NCBI RefSeq assembly: GCF_000412695.1
Contig: NC_021499.1
Location: 1,550,001 to 1,614,000, forward strand
Length of the DNA stretch: 64,000 nucleotides
Direction: 5' to 3'
From: Pseudomonas resinovorans NBRC 106553
Lineage (GTDB): Bacteria; Pseudomonadota; Gammaproteobacteria; Pseudomonadales; Pseudomonadaceae
Program-made: the position numbers and the translations under genes
Shown here: piece after piece, positions 52,427-61,400 of the stretch
Numbering within the stretch: the first letter of the stretch is position 1
Layout of the letters: each line of letters opens with the position of its first letter
Notes under the pieces: generated by a model
Seen by the model: the letters and a program-made list of their open reading frames with translations, nothing else
The model's database searches: none
Told to the model about the DNA's origin: nothing

Positions 52427-53452
52427 TCAGGTGTTGCTCTCGGTGAACTTCTCGAAATACAGGTGGCCGTTGTCGAGGGCGTTTTCCGTGAGCCAGGTCT
52501 TCACCGACTCGACCATCGGCGGCGGGCCGCAGAGGTACATGTCGAAGGGCGTTTCGCGCAGGGCGGCGGCGTCGAAGTGCTCGGGCACGTAGCCGCGCTT
52601 GCCGCCCCAGTCCTGGCCTTCGTCGCTGATCACCGGGGTGAAGCTGAAGCCCGGGATGCGTTCGGCGTAGTCCTGGATGCGTTCCAGCTCGCAGAGGTCG
52701 GCCACCTGGCGCACGCCGTAGTACAGGTGCACCGGCTGGCCGCAGCCGCCGCCCTCGGCGATCTCGTCGAGCATGCCGAGGAAGGCCGACAGGCCGGTGC
52801 CACCGGCCACCAGCAGCAGGGGCTTCTCGATGTGGCGCATGTAGAAGGCGCCCAGCGGGGCTTCGAAGCGGATCTCGTCACCCACCTTGCAGCGCTCGCG
52901 GATGTAGTTGCTCATCACCCCGTCGGGCAACAGGCGGATGAGGAACTGCAGCTGGTTCTCGGCATTCGGCCGGTTGGCGAAGGAGTAGGAGCGCCGGGAG
53001 TCGGTGCCCGGCACCTGCAGGCGGGCGTACTGGCCCGGCAGGAAGTCCAGCTTCTGGCCATCGACGCCGGCATCCAGGTGGAGGATGGCGGTGGTCGGCG
53101 AGACCTGCTCGACGCGGGTGACGATGCCGCGCTCCTGCACCGTCTTCGACCCGCCGCAGAGGGCGGAGTCGAAGTCGAAGTAGAAGGAGGCGTCGGACTG
53201 CACGCGGGTCTGGCAGGTGAGCATCTTGCGCTGTTCCAGGTCCTTGGCCGACAAGGCCTCCTCGTCCACGTAGTCCATTGCGTAACGGCCGGACTCGCAG
53301 CGGCCCATGCAGGTACCGCAGACGCCCTCGCGGCAGTCCAGCGGGATATTGATGCCGTTGCGCAGGGCGGCGTCGAGAAGGATCTCGTTGCCCTGCACGG
53401 GGAAGAACAGGGTTTTGCCATCGGCAAAACTGAAGGCGACCTTGTGGTTCAT
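52427..53452 (-). CDS. antC: Anthranilate dioxygenase reductase
   Basis: A 341-residue reductase with the BenC/AntC layout: an N-terminal plant-type 2Fe-2S ferredoxin (C-x4-C-x2-C in DCREGVCGTCMGRC, fourth cysteine in MLTCQTRV), then an FAD barrel (ARLQVPGTDSRRSYSFANRP) and an NADH domain (LLLVAGGTGLSAFLGMLDEI, YLCGPPPMVESVKTWL). It passes electrons from NADH to the AntAB oxygenase. It is the last gene of antABC, 8 bp after the antB stop. Confidence 0.93.
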   Translation of the reverse strand: MNHKVAFSFADGKTLFFPVQGNEILLDAALRNGINIPLDCREGVCGTCMGRCESGRYAMDYVDEEALSAKDLEQRKMLTCQTRVQSDASFYFDFDSALCGGSKTVQERGIVTRVEQVSPTTAILHLDAGVDGQKLDFLPGQYARLQVPGTDSRRSYSFANRPNAENQLQFLIRLLPDGVMSNYIRERCKVGDEIRFEAPLGAFYMRHIEKPLLLVAGGTGLSAFLGMLDEIAEGGGCGQPVHLYYGVRQVADLCELERIQDYAERIPGFSFTPVISDEGQDWGGKRGYVPEHFDAAALRETPFDMYLCGPPPMVESVKTWLTENALDNGHLYFEKFTESNT

Positions 53453-53470
53453 GGCGCGTACATCCGCAGA

Positions 53471-53962
53471 TCAGAGGTGGTAGAAATCGAGCACCGAGTT
53501 GATGGTGTCGTTGAGCAGCACCATGTGCTTGCGGGTGATCTTCCAGCTCTCGCCGTCGGGCTTGAGGCGGTAGGTGGCGTGGCCGAAGAAGTGCTCGGCC
53601 TGGCCCAGGCGGTAGTACAGGGTCTGCCAGCCGGCCTTCACCTCCAGCTGGCCGTCGTCGCGCTCCTCGATGCGTACGTTGCTGATCTGGTGCAGGGTGC
53701 GCGGCATCGGGATGGTCGAGGCGGCCTTACCGGTGCGGATACGGAACACCCGGTCTTCCAGGCCCGAGCGGTTGCTGTAGTAGATCAGCGACATGCCGCG
53801 CTTGGGGTCGGTGGTGTACTGGTGCTCCGACTCCCACTGCGGCAGGTGGTATTCGCACTGCTCGTCGAACAGGTCGAGGTAGGCGTCCCAGTCCTGGGCG
53901 TCGCACAGGGCGGACTTGCGGTAGAGGAACTGCTCGATCTGGTATTGCAGCTGCGGGTTCAT
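53471..53962 (-). CDS. antB: Anthranilate dioxygenase small (beta) subunit
   Basis: A 163-residue ring-hydroxylating dioxygenase beta subunit, from MNPQLQYQIEQFLYRKSALC to LNDTINSVLDFYHL. The pattern CDAQDWDAYLDLFDEQCEYH is typical of AntB/BenB. The ATG overlaps the antA stop (ATGA), showing coupled translation. It carries no redox centre. Start 53962 is chosen over the longer open frame, which would run into antA. Confidence 0.94.
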   Translation of the reverse strand: MNPQLQYQIEQFLYRKSALCDAQDWDAYLDLFDEQCEYHLPQWESEHQYTTDPKRGMSLIYYSNRSGLEDRVFRIRTGKAASTIPMPRTLHQISNVRIEERDDGQLEVKAGWQTLYYRLGQAEHFFGHATYRLKPDGESWKITRKHMVLLNDTINSVLDFYHL

Positions 53963-55353
53963 GCCTGCACCTCCTGCAGTTTCAGGGCTTTCTTGTCCAG
54001 GCCCTCGAGGAGGAACCGCTGCCAGTTGCCGTGCTGGTTCACGTACAGGCCTTCGTGGGTGAATTCGGCGCCGGTCATCACCGGGGCGATGCCCAGGGTC
54101 TGGCTGTTGGACGTGGCGCCGGTGACCCACTTGCCGTAGCCGCGGGAGATGTCGCTCCAGCGCTCCAGGCGGCCCTGGAAGCCGCGCTGCTGCTCGCGGA
54201 ATTCCACCAGGTCGTCGGGGGTGCCCATGCCGGAAACGTTGAAGAAGTCCTCGAACTGGCGGATGCGGCTTTCGCGGTCGGCGTCGGACTCGCCCTTCAC
54301 GCCGATGCACTGGCTGATGATCTCGGTCTTGTTCCAGGCCACCGGGCGCACGATGCGCAGCTGGGAGCTGATCTGGTCCATGAAGAACAGGCTGGGGTAG
54401 ATGTTCAGGTTGCGCAGGCGGTGCATCATCCACTCCGCCTTGCCCTGGCCGAACTCTTCCACCAGGCGCGGCATCACGGTGGCGTAGCCGGGGCGCACGG
54501 TGGGGTTGGGCATGTCGCTGAACAGCACGCTGTGGCCGTTGTTGAAGGAGAACCAGCCGTCGTCGGTCTCGGCATCGCCGGCGCCCAGCTTGCTGTAGTC
54601 GAGGGTGCCGCTGGCGGCGCCCTTCTCGGCGTTGACCTGCTGGCGGTGCTGCACGGTGGCCACGTAGTTGTAGTGCACGGTGCTGACGTGATAGCCGTCC
54701 AGGCCGTTCTCGTTCTGCAGCTTCCAGTTGCCGTCGAAGGTGTAGGTGGACTTGCCGGGCAGCACTTCCAGTTCACCGGTGGGCGACTGGGCGACCATCA
54801 TGTCGAAGAACACCTTGGCGTCGCCGAGGAAGTCTTCCAGGGAGTCGGTGCCGTTGGGGTCCAGGCTGATGAAGACGAAGCCCTTGTAGCTCTCGATGCG
54901 GGCCTTCTTCAGGCCACGGGTGGCCTTGTCGAAGCCTTCGGGGTATTCGCCCGGCGCCTTGACCTTCACCAGGCGGCCGTCGCTCTTGTAGCACCAGGCG
55001 TGGAAGGGGCAGGTGAAGGTGGACTGGTTGCCCTTGCCGACGCGGGTGAGGGTGGCGCCACGGTGCTGGCAGGCGTTGATCAGGGCGTGCAGCTGGTTAT
55101 TGCCGTCGCGGGTGATGATCATCGGCTGGCGGCCGGCGCGCATGGTCATGAAGTCGTTGGCGTTGGCGATCTCGCTTTCATGACAGGCGTAGATCCAGTT
55201 CTTCTCGAAGATCAGTTCCATCTCCAGGTCGAACAGTTCCGGCTCGGTGAACATGTCGCGGGCAATGCGATAGACGCCTTCTTCCGGACGGAAGTCCAGG
55301 CAACCGCTGACGTACTCCCTCCACTGGGCGATGTTCTTATTCGAAGTATTCAT
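53959..55353 (-). CDS. antA: Anthranilate 1,2-dioxygenase large (alpha) subunit
   Basis: A 464-residue Rieske oxygenase. The 2Fe-2S ligands are C95-x-H97 (INACQHRGA) and C115-x2-H118 (TCPFHAW). The mononuclear-iron region is QNENGLDGYHVSTVHYNY with D219, H222 and H227. AntABC deaminates and decarboxylates anthranilate to catechol, feeding catBCA. The upstream region holds repeated XylS/BenR-like boxes facing this gene, and AATAAGAA in codons 5-8 is a Crc/Hfq-type motif. Assignment to anthranilate rather than benzoate rests on overall resemblance to AntA, the divergent AraC regulator and absence of a benD gene. Confidence 0.92.
   Translation of the reverse strand: MNTSNKNIAQWREYVSGCLDFRPEEGVYRIARDMFTEPELFDLEMELIFEKNWIYACHESEIANANDFMTMRAGRQPMIITRDGNNQLHALINACQHRGATLTRVGKGNQSTFTCPFHAWCYKSDGRLVKVKAPGEYPEGFDKATRGLKKARIESYKGFVFISLDPNGTDSLEDFLGDAKVFFDMMVAQSPTGELEVLPGKSTYTFDGNWKLQNENGLDGYHVSTVHYNYVATVQHRQQVNAEKGAASGTLDYSKLGAGDAETDDGWFSFNNGHSVLFSDMPNPTVRPGYATVMPRLVEEFGQGKAEWMMHRLRNLNIYPSLFFMDQISSQLRIVRPVAWNKTEIISQCIGVKGESDADRESRIRQFEDFFNVSGMGTPDDLVEFREQQRGFQGRLERWSDISRGYGKWVTGATSNSQTLGIAPVMTGAEFTHEGLYVNQHGNWQRFLLEGLDKKALKLQEVQA
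55334..55341 (-). promoter_or_regulatory. Crc/Hfq-type motif in the start of antA
   Basis: AATAAGAA fits AANAANAA and lies 12 bp inside the antA coding start. Hfq/Crc binding here would block initiation of the operon's first gene. Confidence 0.45.
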
Positions 55354-55418
55354 GGGGTGGCACCTTCCACATCGGGCGATTCGTGGAATCCATTAGAAAG
55401 AGCGGGGAGATGTCCGGT

Positions 55419-55459
55419 CTATCCGCATAGTTGGCAAAGCAGCGCCGTAAATTTTGGCC
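55419..55459 (-). promoter_or_regulatory. AntR-type box pair A (antA-proximal)
   Basis: On the minus strand one half reads GCCAA-CTATGC-GGATAG (plus strand 55419-55435). A degenerate second half, GCCAA-AATTTA-CGGCGC, is placed 22-24 bp away at about 55442-55458. The half-site GCCAA-N6-GGATAG has the same architecture as the XylS/BenR box TGCA-N6-GGNTA. It is about 65 bp from the antA start and is the best candidate for activation by AntR. Confidence 0.6.
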
Positions 55460-55683
55460 AGTGAACGGCGGGCTGGAAGCTACGGATGGCGAGGGTTCCG
55501 GCGGTTTTTCAAGGCGCGGAAAAAGTGGATAGAGGTCGCTGAAAAAGCGGCTGGCGCGCTGCATTGCGAGCGGGGTTGAATCGCTGCTCCCACCGGGCCG
55601 GGAGCCCGGGGTAACGCTTTGCGCGCGCCCGGCGAGCGGCGGTAACGCTTCCTTGGGTCGCTATCACGGGAGGTGGGCGGGCG

Positions 55684-55722
55684 CTATCCGAAAAATTGGC
55701 CAAGGCTATCCGCTTGTTTGGC
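55684..55722 (-). promoter_or_regulatory. AntR-type box pair B
   Basis: Two good halves with 22-bp spacing: on the minus strand GCCAA-TTTTTC-GGATAG (55684-55700) and GCCAA-ACAAGC-GGATAG (55706-55722). The spacing is about two helical turns, as in AraC/XylS tandem sites. It lies ~330 bp from antA and ~340 bp from antR, mid-way in the 706-bp divergent region, which holds no supported gene. Confidence 0.6.
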
Positions 55723-55921
55723 TGGGGCCGGCTTCGGTGCGGTAGACGCCCCGGGCGGGTAACAACCTTGGGGCCCGCTGGCGATCAGCCTGCTGCGCGG
55801 GCATGCGCCGGGCCGTTTGCGACAGCCTTCCCCGGCCATGCGCCAGGTTGTGGCGACCGGGCCCCGGAATGGAGCGCAAGCCGCGCCACTGCTGGCCTGC
55901 GCCGTCCGTCCGGCGGGGCTC

Positions 55922-55959
55922 CTATCCGAAAAGTTGGGCAATGCTATCCTCCTGTTTCG
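55922..55959 (-). promoter_or_regulatory. AntR-type box pair C (antR-proximal)
   Basis: One good half CCCAA-CTTTTC-GGATAG (plus strand CTATCCG at 55922-55928) and a weaker repeat with CTATCC at 55944-55949, again 22 bp apart. It lies 100 bp before the antR start and could mediate autoregulation of antR or long-range activation of antA. Confidence 0.55.
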
Positions 55960-56059
55960 AATCGCGATGGAGCGCCTGGGCGTGGCATGGACCTTGCCTC
56001 TTTCAGCCTGACGCGCCGCAAGAGCGCGCATGTCCTTTTGCCGTGCTGGGTGCCGCGTG

Positions 56060-57073
56060 ATGAGTACGAAGAACAATCCGCATTTCCGTGACCTTTCCGC
56101 CGATCGCTACGATCTGGCCGGGGCTCGATCCTGGATGTCCAACATCTGCGGCCCGCACCACCTCAAGGCGTCCAGGCCCGAACGGATCCAGTTCCACCAC
56201 AGCGGCAACGTGCTGCCGTCCATGTCCACCACCCTGGGCTATGTCGAGTACGGCACCGACGTCACCATCGGTGTCGGCGACGAGATGAACCTCAACTGCT
56301 ACAGCCTGAGCCTGCCGCTCGCCGGCGAGCAGGAGCTGGCCAAGTCCGGCAGCCTGCTGCGCTCGGACCGCGACCGTGGGGTGATCGTCTCGCCCTTTGA
56401 GGAGCAGGAACTGACCATTGGCGGCGACTGCCACAAGCTGCAGGTGGCCATCCCTCGGGCCGCGATGCAGCAGATCCTGGAGGAGATGCTGCAGCGCCAG
56501 GTGGGCACGCCGCTGTGCTTCCACGCCGAGATGGATGCGGTGGAGGGCGCCACCGCTTCCTGGTGGCGCATGGCACGGCACCTGATCGACGAACTGGAGC
56601 GCAGCCGCGACCTCTACGGCCAGCTGTTCTTCACCCGTGACCTGGAGAGCGCGCTGATCAAGGGGCTGATCCTCGCCCAGCCGAACAACTACTCCGACGA
56701 GCTCCGGGGGCGCCTGGAGGTCAAGCTGCCCCACTACCTGGTGCGCGCCCGCGACTTCATCCAGGCCAACGCCCGCGAGGAGCTGTGCCTGGAAGATATC
56801 GAGCGGGCGGCGGGCGTCTCGCGCTTCAAGCTGTTCGAAGGCTTCAAGAAGTACTTCGGCCACTCACCGATGGCCTACCTGAAGAAGTTCCGCCTGACTG
56901 CCGTACGCCAGGAGATCCTGGAAGACCGCAGTGCGCGGAATATCTCGGTGATCGCCATGGGCTGGGGCTTCACCCACCTTGGGCGCTTCGCCAGCGAATA
57001 CCGCAAGCTCTTCGATGAAACCCCGAGCATGACCATCCAGCGGCTGGAAGCACGGCGCGGGCGCATGCTCTGA
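56060..57073 (+). CDS. antR: AntR, AraC/XylS-type activator of antABC
   Basis: A 337-residue AraC/XylS regulator. The C-terminal double HTH spans about 235-330: REELCLEDIERAAGVSRFKL with FEGFKKYFGHSPMAYLKKFR, then NISVIAMGWGFTHLGRFASE and YRKLFDETPSM. The N-terminal ~200 residues are the effector/dimer domain. It is divergent from antA, as in Pseudomonas where AntR responds to anthranilate. ATG 56060 is used, but a longer frame from 56030 exists and no strong ribosome binding site decides between them. AAGAACAA at 56069-56076 is a Crc/Hfq-type motif in the first codons. Confidence 0.87.
   Translation: MSTKNNPHFRDLSADRYDLAGARSWMSNICGPHHLKASRPERIQFHHSGNVLPSMSTTLGYVEYGTDVTIGVGDEMNLNCYSLSLPLAGEQELAKSGSLLRSDRDRGVIVSPFEEQELTIGGDCHKLQVAIPRAAMQQILEEMLQRQVGTPLCFHAEMDAVEGATASWWRMARHLIDELERSRDLYGQLFFTRDLESALIKGLILAQPNNYSDELRGRLEVKLPHYLVRARDFIQANAREELCLEDIERAAGVSRFKLFEGFKKYFGHSPMAYLKKFRLTAVRQEILEDRSARNISVIAMGWGFTHLGRFASEYRKLFDETPSMTIQRLEARRGRML
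56069..56076 (+). promoter_or_regulatory. Crc/Hfq-type motif in the start of antR
   Basis: AAGAACAA spans codons 4-6 of antR and fits AANAANAA, so the activator itself may be under catabolite repression. Confidence 0.45.
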
Positions 57074-57181
57074 GGCCGGACCGCTTGTCGAGATTCCTCC
57101 GGGCGCCTGTCGAATGCGTCCGGCCTGGGTCGACCATTGGGGGAGAGTGACTTTCCCAGGTCCGGTTCAGGAGGATGCGAC

Positions 57182-57919
57182 ATGAGTATCGACAAACACC
57201 CCGTGGTCTCCCGCGAACAATGGCTACAGGCCCGCGAGGAACTGCTGCGCAAGGAAAAGGCCTTCACCCGCGAGCGCGACCGCCTCAGCGCCGAGCGCCG
57301 GGCATTGCCCTGGGTACGCATCGATCAGGTCTACGCCTTCGAGGGGCCGGCGGGGTGGGAAACCCTGGCGGACCTCTTCGATGGGCGCAGCACGCTGGTC
57401 GTCTACCACTTCATGTTCGGCCCCGGCTGGCAGGAGGGCTGCCCCGGCTGCTCCTTCCTCGCCGACCATATCGACGGCGCCAACCAGCACCTCAAGCACC
57501 ATGACGTGACCCTGCTCTGCGTGTCGCGGGCACCGCTGGCGGAGTTCCAGGCGTTTCGCAAGCGCATGGGCTGGAAGTTCAAGTGGGTGTCGTCCCAGGG
57601 CGGCAGCTTCAACCAGGACTTCGGCGTGGCGGCCAGGCCCGAGGACATCGCCGCCGGCACCGCGCGCTACAACTACGGCACCAGCAAGGACCCGGGCGAG
57701 GACATGCCCGGCCTCAGCGTGTTCCATCGCAACGGGGCGGGGGAGATCTTCCACACCTATTCCACCTATGCCCGTGGCCTGGACATGCTGGTGGGTGCCT
57801 ACAACTTCCTCGACCTGCTGCCCAAGGGCCGGGACGAGCAGGAGATCATGGACTGGATGACCTACCACGATCGTTACGAGGACGAGCCGGCCAAGGTCCA
57901 TAGTTGCTGTGCGGAGTGA
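57182..57919 (+). CDS. DUF899 thioredoxin-like protein
   Basis: A 245-residue DUF899 family protein with a thioredoxin-like fold. It begins HPVVSREQWLQAREELLRKE and continues VYHFMFGPGWQEGCPGCSFL with a C-P-G-C pair in place of the usual active site, GVSRAP-like DVTLLCVSRAPLAEFQAF, and GLSVFHRNGAGEIFHTYSTY. Function is not known; family members are often annotated as putative dithiol-disulphide oxidoreductases. CAGGAGG at 57167-57173 sets the start at 57182. It follows antR by 108 bp on the same strand, and a terminal CC pair (HSCCAE) is notable. Confidence 0.85.
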   Translation: MSIDKHPVVSREQWLQAREELLRKEKAFTRERDRLSAERRALPWVRIDQVYAFEGPAGWETLADLFDGRSTLVVYHFMFGPGWQEGCPGCSFLADHIDGANQHLKHHDVTLLCVSRAPLAEFQAFRKRMGWKFKWVSSQGGSFNQDFGVAARPEDIAAGTARYNYGTSKDPGEDMPGLSVFHRNGAGEIFHTYSTYARGLDMLVGAYNFLDLLPKGRDEQEIMDWMTYHDRYEDEPAKVHSCCAE

Positions 57920-57949
57920 TGCCGACCAACCGGTGCGCACAGGTGCCTT

Positions 57950-58159
57950 GTGGGGGCGAATTCATTCGCCAAGGGCAACGCAGTTGCCCCTGATGTTTCC
58001 CAGGGCAGGCCAGCGGCCTGCATGGCGAATGAATTCGCCCCTACGAAAAGCAGGTGCGCAAGCGAAGATCGTAGGTTGGGTAGAGCGCAGCGAAACCCAA
58101 CGCATGGGTGTGCCGCGAGGCCCGGATGTTGGGCCGCGCTGCGCTTGGCGCCAACCTAC
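57950..58159. repeat. R2 and GTTGGG-type R1 repeats after the DUF899 gene
   Basis: An R2 element spans 57950-58044 (GGGGGCGAATTCATTCGCC to GAATGAATTCGCCCCTAC). A GTAGGTTGGGTAGAGC-type element spans 58071-58159 and ends GCGCCAACCTAC. They fill the gap between the DUF899 gene and the convergent RND operon; no gene is seen in 57920-58399. Confidence 0.75.
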
Positions 58160-58181
58160 GTCATTGCCGCTTGCTCGTGAG

Positions 58182-58459
58182 TGCCCTGTAGAAGCGATGT
58201 CAATCGCGAAGGGCAGCGCAGCTGCCCCCTGGTAAACCGCTATCGCGAATGAATTCGCTCCTACAACGCCGGCACGGCCTCCATCGCCGGCTGCTTGGCC
58301 CGCAACACCAGGGCTACGGGTGCCCTGTAGGAGCGATTTCAATCGCGAAGGGCAGCGCAGCTGCCCTCTGGGAAACCGCTATCGCGAATGAATTCGCTCC
58401 TACAACGCCGGTACAGCCTCCACCGCCGGCTGCTTGGCCCGTAACACCAGCGCGCACAG
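58182..58459. repeat. 139-bp tandem duplication covering an R2-type repeat and the 3' end of the RND gene
   Basis: Copy 1 is 58182-58320 and copy 2 begins 58321, each starting TGCCCTGTAG. Each has a repeat (left arm AAGCGATGTCAATCGCGA or GAGCGATTTCAATCGCGA, right arm GAATGAATTCGCTCCTAC) followed by the complement of the last codons of the RND gene. Read on the minus strand copy 1 gives LVLRAKQPAMEAVPAL-stop and copy 2 gives LVLRAKQPAVEAVPAL-stop, so copy 1 is a stranded second gene end. The RND stop codon lies in the last bases of the repeat arm. Confidence 0.8.
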
Positions 58460-61400
58460 CGCCGGCAGGAACAGCAGGGTGAGGAGGGTGCCCACCAGCA
58501 CGCCGCCGATCAGCACATAGGCCAGGGACGACCAGAACACCGAGAGGGTCAGCGGGATGAACGCCAGGGCGGCGGCCAGGGCGGTGAGCAGCACCGGGCG
58601 GGCGCGGCGTACCGTGGCTTCGATGATGGCCTGTTGCAGGGGGCGGCCGTGGGCGCGTTCCTGTTCGATCTGGTCGGTGAAGATCAGGGTGTTGCGCATG
58701 AGGATGCCGCCGATGCCGATCAGCGCCAGGATGGCGTTGAAGCCGAAGGGCTGGTTGAACAGCAGCAGCGCCGGCACGGCGCCGATCAGGCCCAGCGGGG
58801 CGGTGGCGAAGACCATGAACATCAGGCCGAAGGAGCGCACCTGGAACATGATCACCACCAGGGTCAGCAGGATCATCACCGGGAACAGCACGGCCAGTGC
58901 CTTGTTGGCCTTGGCGCTTTCTTCCACCGGGCCCGCGATGGTCACCTTGTAGCCGGGCGGCAGCTTGGCGATCAGCGGTTGCAGGTCGGCGTACACGGCC
59001 ATCTCCACATCCGGCGGCTGGGTGCCCTTGATGATGTCGGCGCGCACTTCGAAGGTCAGCTCGCGGTCACGGCGCTTGAGGATGGGGTCCTCCATCACCG
59101 GCTGGAAGCGGCCCACCTGTTCCAGCGGCACCGAGACGCCGGCGGCGTTGGTGATGGTCAGCCCCTCGATACCGCCTAGGTTCTCCCGCTGGGCGTTCTG
59201 CGCGCGCACCATCACGGCCACCGAGCGGGTGCCTTCGCGCACCTCGGTGATCGGGTTGCCGCTGAGCAGGGCGTTGAGCTGGCTCTTCACCTCGTTGGGG
59301 GTGAAGCCGAGCAGGCGCAGGCGGTCCTGGTCGAGCACCAGGCGATAGGCGCTGGTGCGCTCGCCCCAGTCGACGAAGGCGTCGCGGGTCATGGGGTTGG
59401 CGGCCACCACGGCGCGGACCTCTTCGCTGATCTGCCGCAGCTGTTCGAGGTTCGGCCCCGAGACGCGGAACACCACCGGGAAGGGCACCGGCGGGCCGAA
59501 CAGCAGCTGGGTGACGCGCACCCGCGCCGAGGGGAATTCGCCGGCGTCGATGCGTTCGTGCATGCGCGCCTTGAGGGCGTCGCGGGCGTGGGAGTCGGCG
59601 GTCTGCACGATGATCTTGGCGAAGGCCGGGTCCGGCAGTTCGGGGTTCAGGGACAGGAAGAAGCGCGGCGCGCCGCCGCCTACGTAGGAGTCCACCAGCT
59701 TGGTCTGGGGTTCTTCCAGCAGGGCTTTTTCCACTTGCGCCACCACCGCCTCGGTGGCCTTGAAGGCGCTACCCGGCGGCATGTAGACCTCCAGCAGCAG
59801 CTCGGAGCGGTCGGAGTTGGGGAAGAACTGCTTCTTCACCACGCCCATGCCCAGCACGCTGCCGAGGAAGGCCAGCAGCACCAGGGCGATGACCCACAGG
59901 CGGCGCTTCACGCACCAGCTCACCAGGGCGCGCAGGCGCTGGTAGTTGCGGGTGGCGTAGAGGGCTTCATGGCCGCCGGGCACCGGGGTGATCCTGGGCA
60001 GCAGCTTGACCCCCAGGTAGGGGGTGAAGAACACCGCCACCAGCCAGGAGGCGAGCAGGGCGAAGCCGACGATCCAGAAGATGTTGCCGGCGTATTCCCC
60101 GGCGCCGGACTTGGCGAAGCCCACCGGCAGGAAGCCGATCACCGTCACCAGGGTGCCGGCGAGCATGGGCGCGGCGGTGGAGGTCCAGGCGAAGGTGGCG
60201 GCCTGGATGCGGTCTAGGCCTTCCTCCAGTTTCACCACCATCATCTCGATGGCGATGATGGCGTCGTCCACCAGCAGGCCGAGGGAAAGGATCAAGGCGC
60301 CGAGGGTGATGCGGTCGAACTCGCGCCCGGTCATCAGCATCACCACGAAGACGATGGACAGGGTCAGGGGCACGGCGGCGGCCACCACCAGGCCTACGCG
60401 AAAACCCAGGGCGAGCAGGCTGATCAGCATGACCACGCCCAGGGCGACGAAGAACTTGAGCATGAACTCGTTCACCGCCAGGCGGATCTTCTCGGCCTGG
60501 TCGGAGACCTTGTCGAAGGTCACGCCCAGGGGCAGCCCGGCGTGGATGCGGTCTTCCTCGGCCGCGAGCGACTTGTCCAGCTCCAGGCCGTTGAAGTGCT
60601 GGTCCATGATCACGCCGAGCATCAGCGCCGGTTCGCCCTGATGGCGGATGCGGTAGCTCGGCGGGTCTTCATAGCCGCGCCGCACGGTGGCGACGTCGGC
60701 GATGCGCAGCAGGCGCCCGTTGGCGTTGATGGGGACGTTTTCGATCAGCTTCAGGCTGTCGAAGGCACCGTCGATGCGGATGTAGGCACGCGGGCCGGCT
60801 GTTTCGACGAAGCCGGCCGGGGCCACGCCGTTCTGCTTGGCCAGGGCTTCGAAGATCTGCTCGGGCTTCAGGCCCAGGGTGGCCAGGCGCTCGTAGGAGA
60901 ACTCGACGAAGATGCGCTGGGCCTGTTCGCCGAGGATGTTGACCTTCTTCACGCCGGGCAGGTTGAGCAGGCCCTGGCGCATGTCCTCGGCCATGCGCAC
61001 CAGCTGGCGGTGCGGCAGTTGCTCGGCCTCCAGGGCGTAGAGGGCGAAGTAGACGTCGGAATACTCGTCGTTGAAGAAGGGCCCGACCACGCCCTGGGGC
61101 AGGCGCTTGGCCTCGTCCGAAAGCTTCTTGCGGGTCTGGTAGAAGAGTTGCTGGATGTCCTGCGGGCGGGTGGAGTCGAGGAATTGCAGTTTCATCGACA
61201 CGAAGCCGGGTTGGGCGATGGTTTCCACCCGGTCGTAGAGGTCGAGTTCCTGCAGGCGCTTCTCCAGGCGGTCGGCGACCTGCTCCTGCATTTCCCGGGC
61301 GGTGGCGCCGGGCCAGGCGGCGGTGACGGTCATGGTCTTGACCGTGAAGGAGGGGTCTTCGGCGCGCCCCAGCTTGCCGAAGGCGATGGCCCCGGCCACC

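Noticed and set aside
53959..55353. Alternative reading of antABC as benABC
   Set aside because: No benD dihydrodiol dehydrogenase follows, and the regulator and gene set fit anthranilate dioxygenase, which yields catechol directly. A weak possibility of benzoate activity remains.
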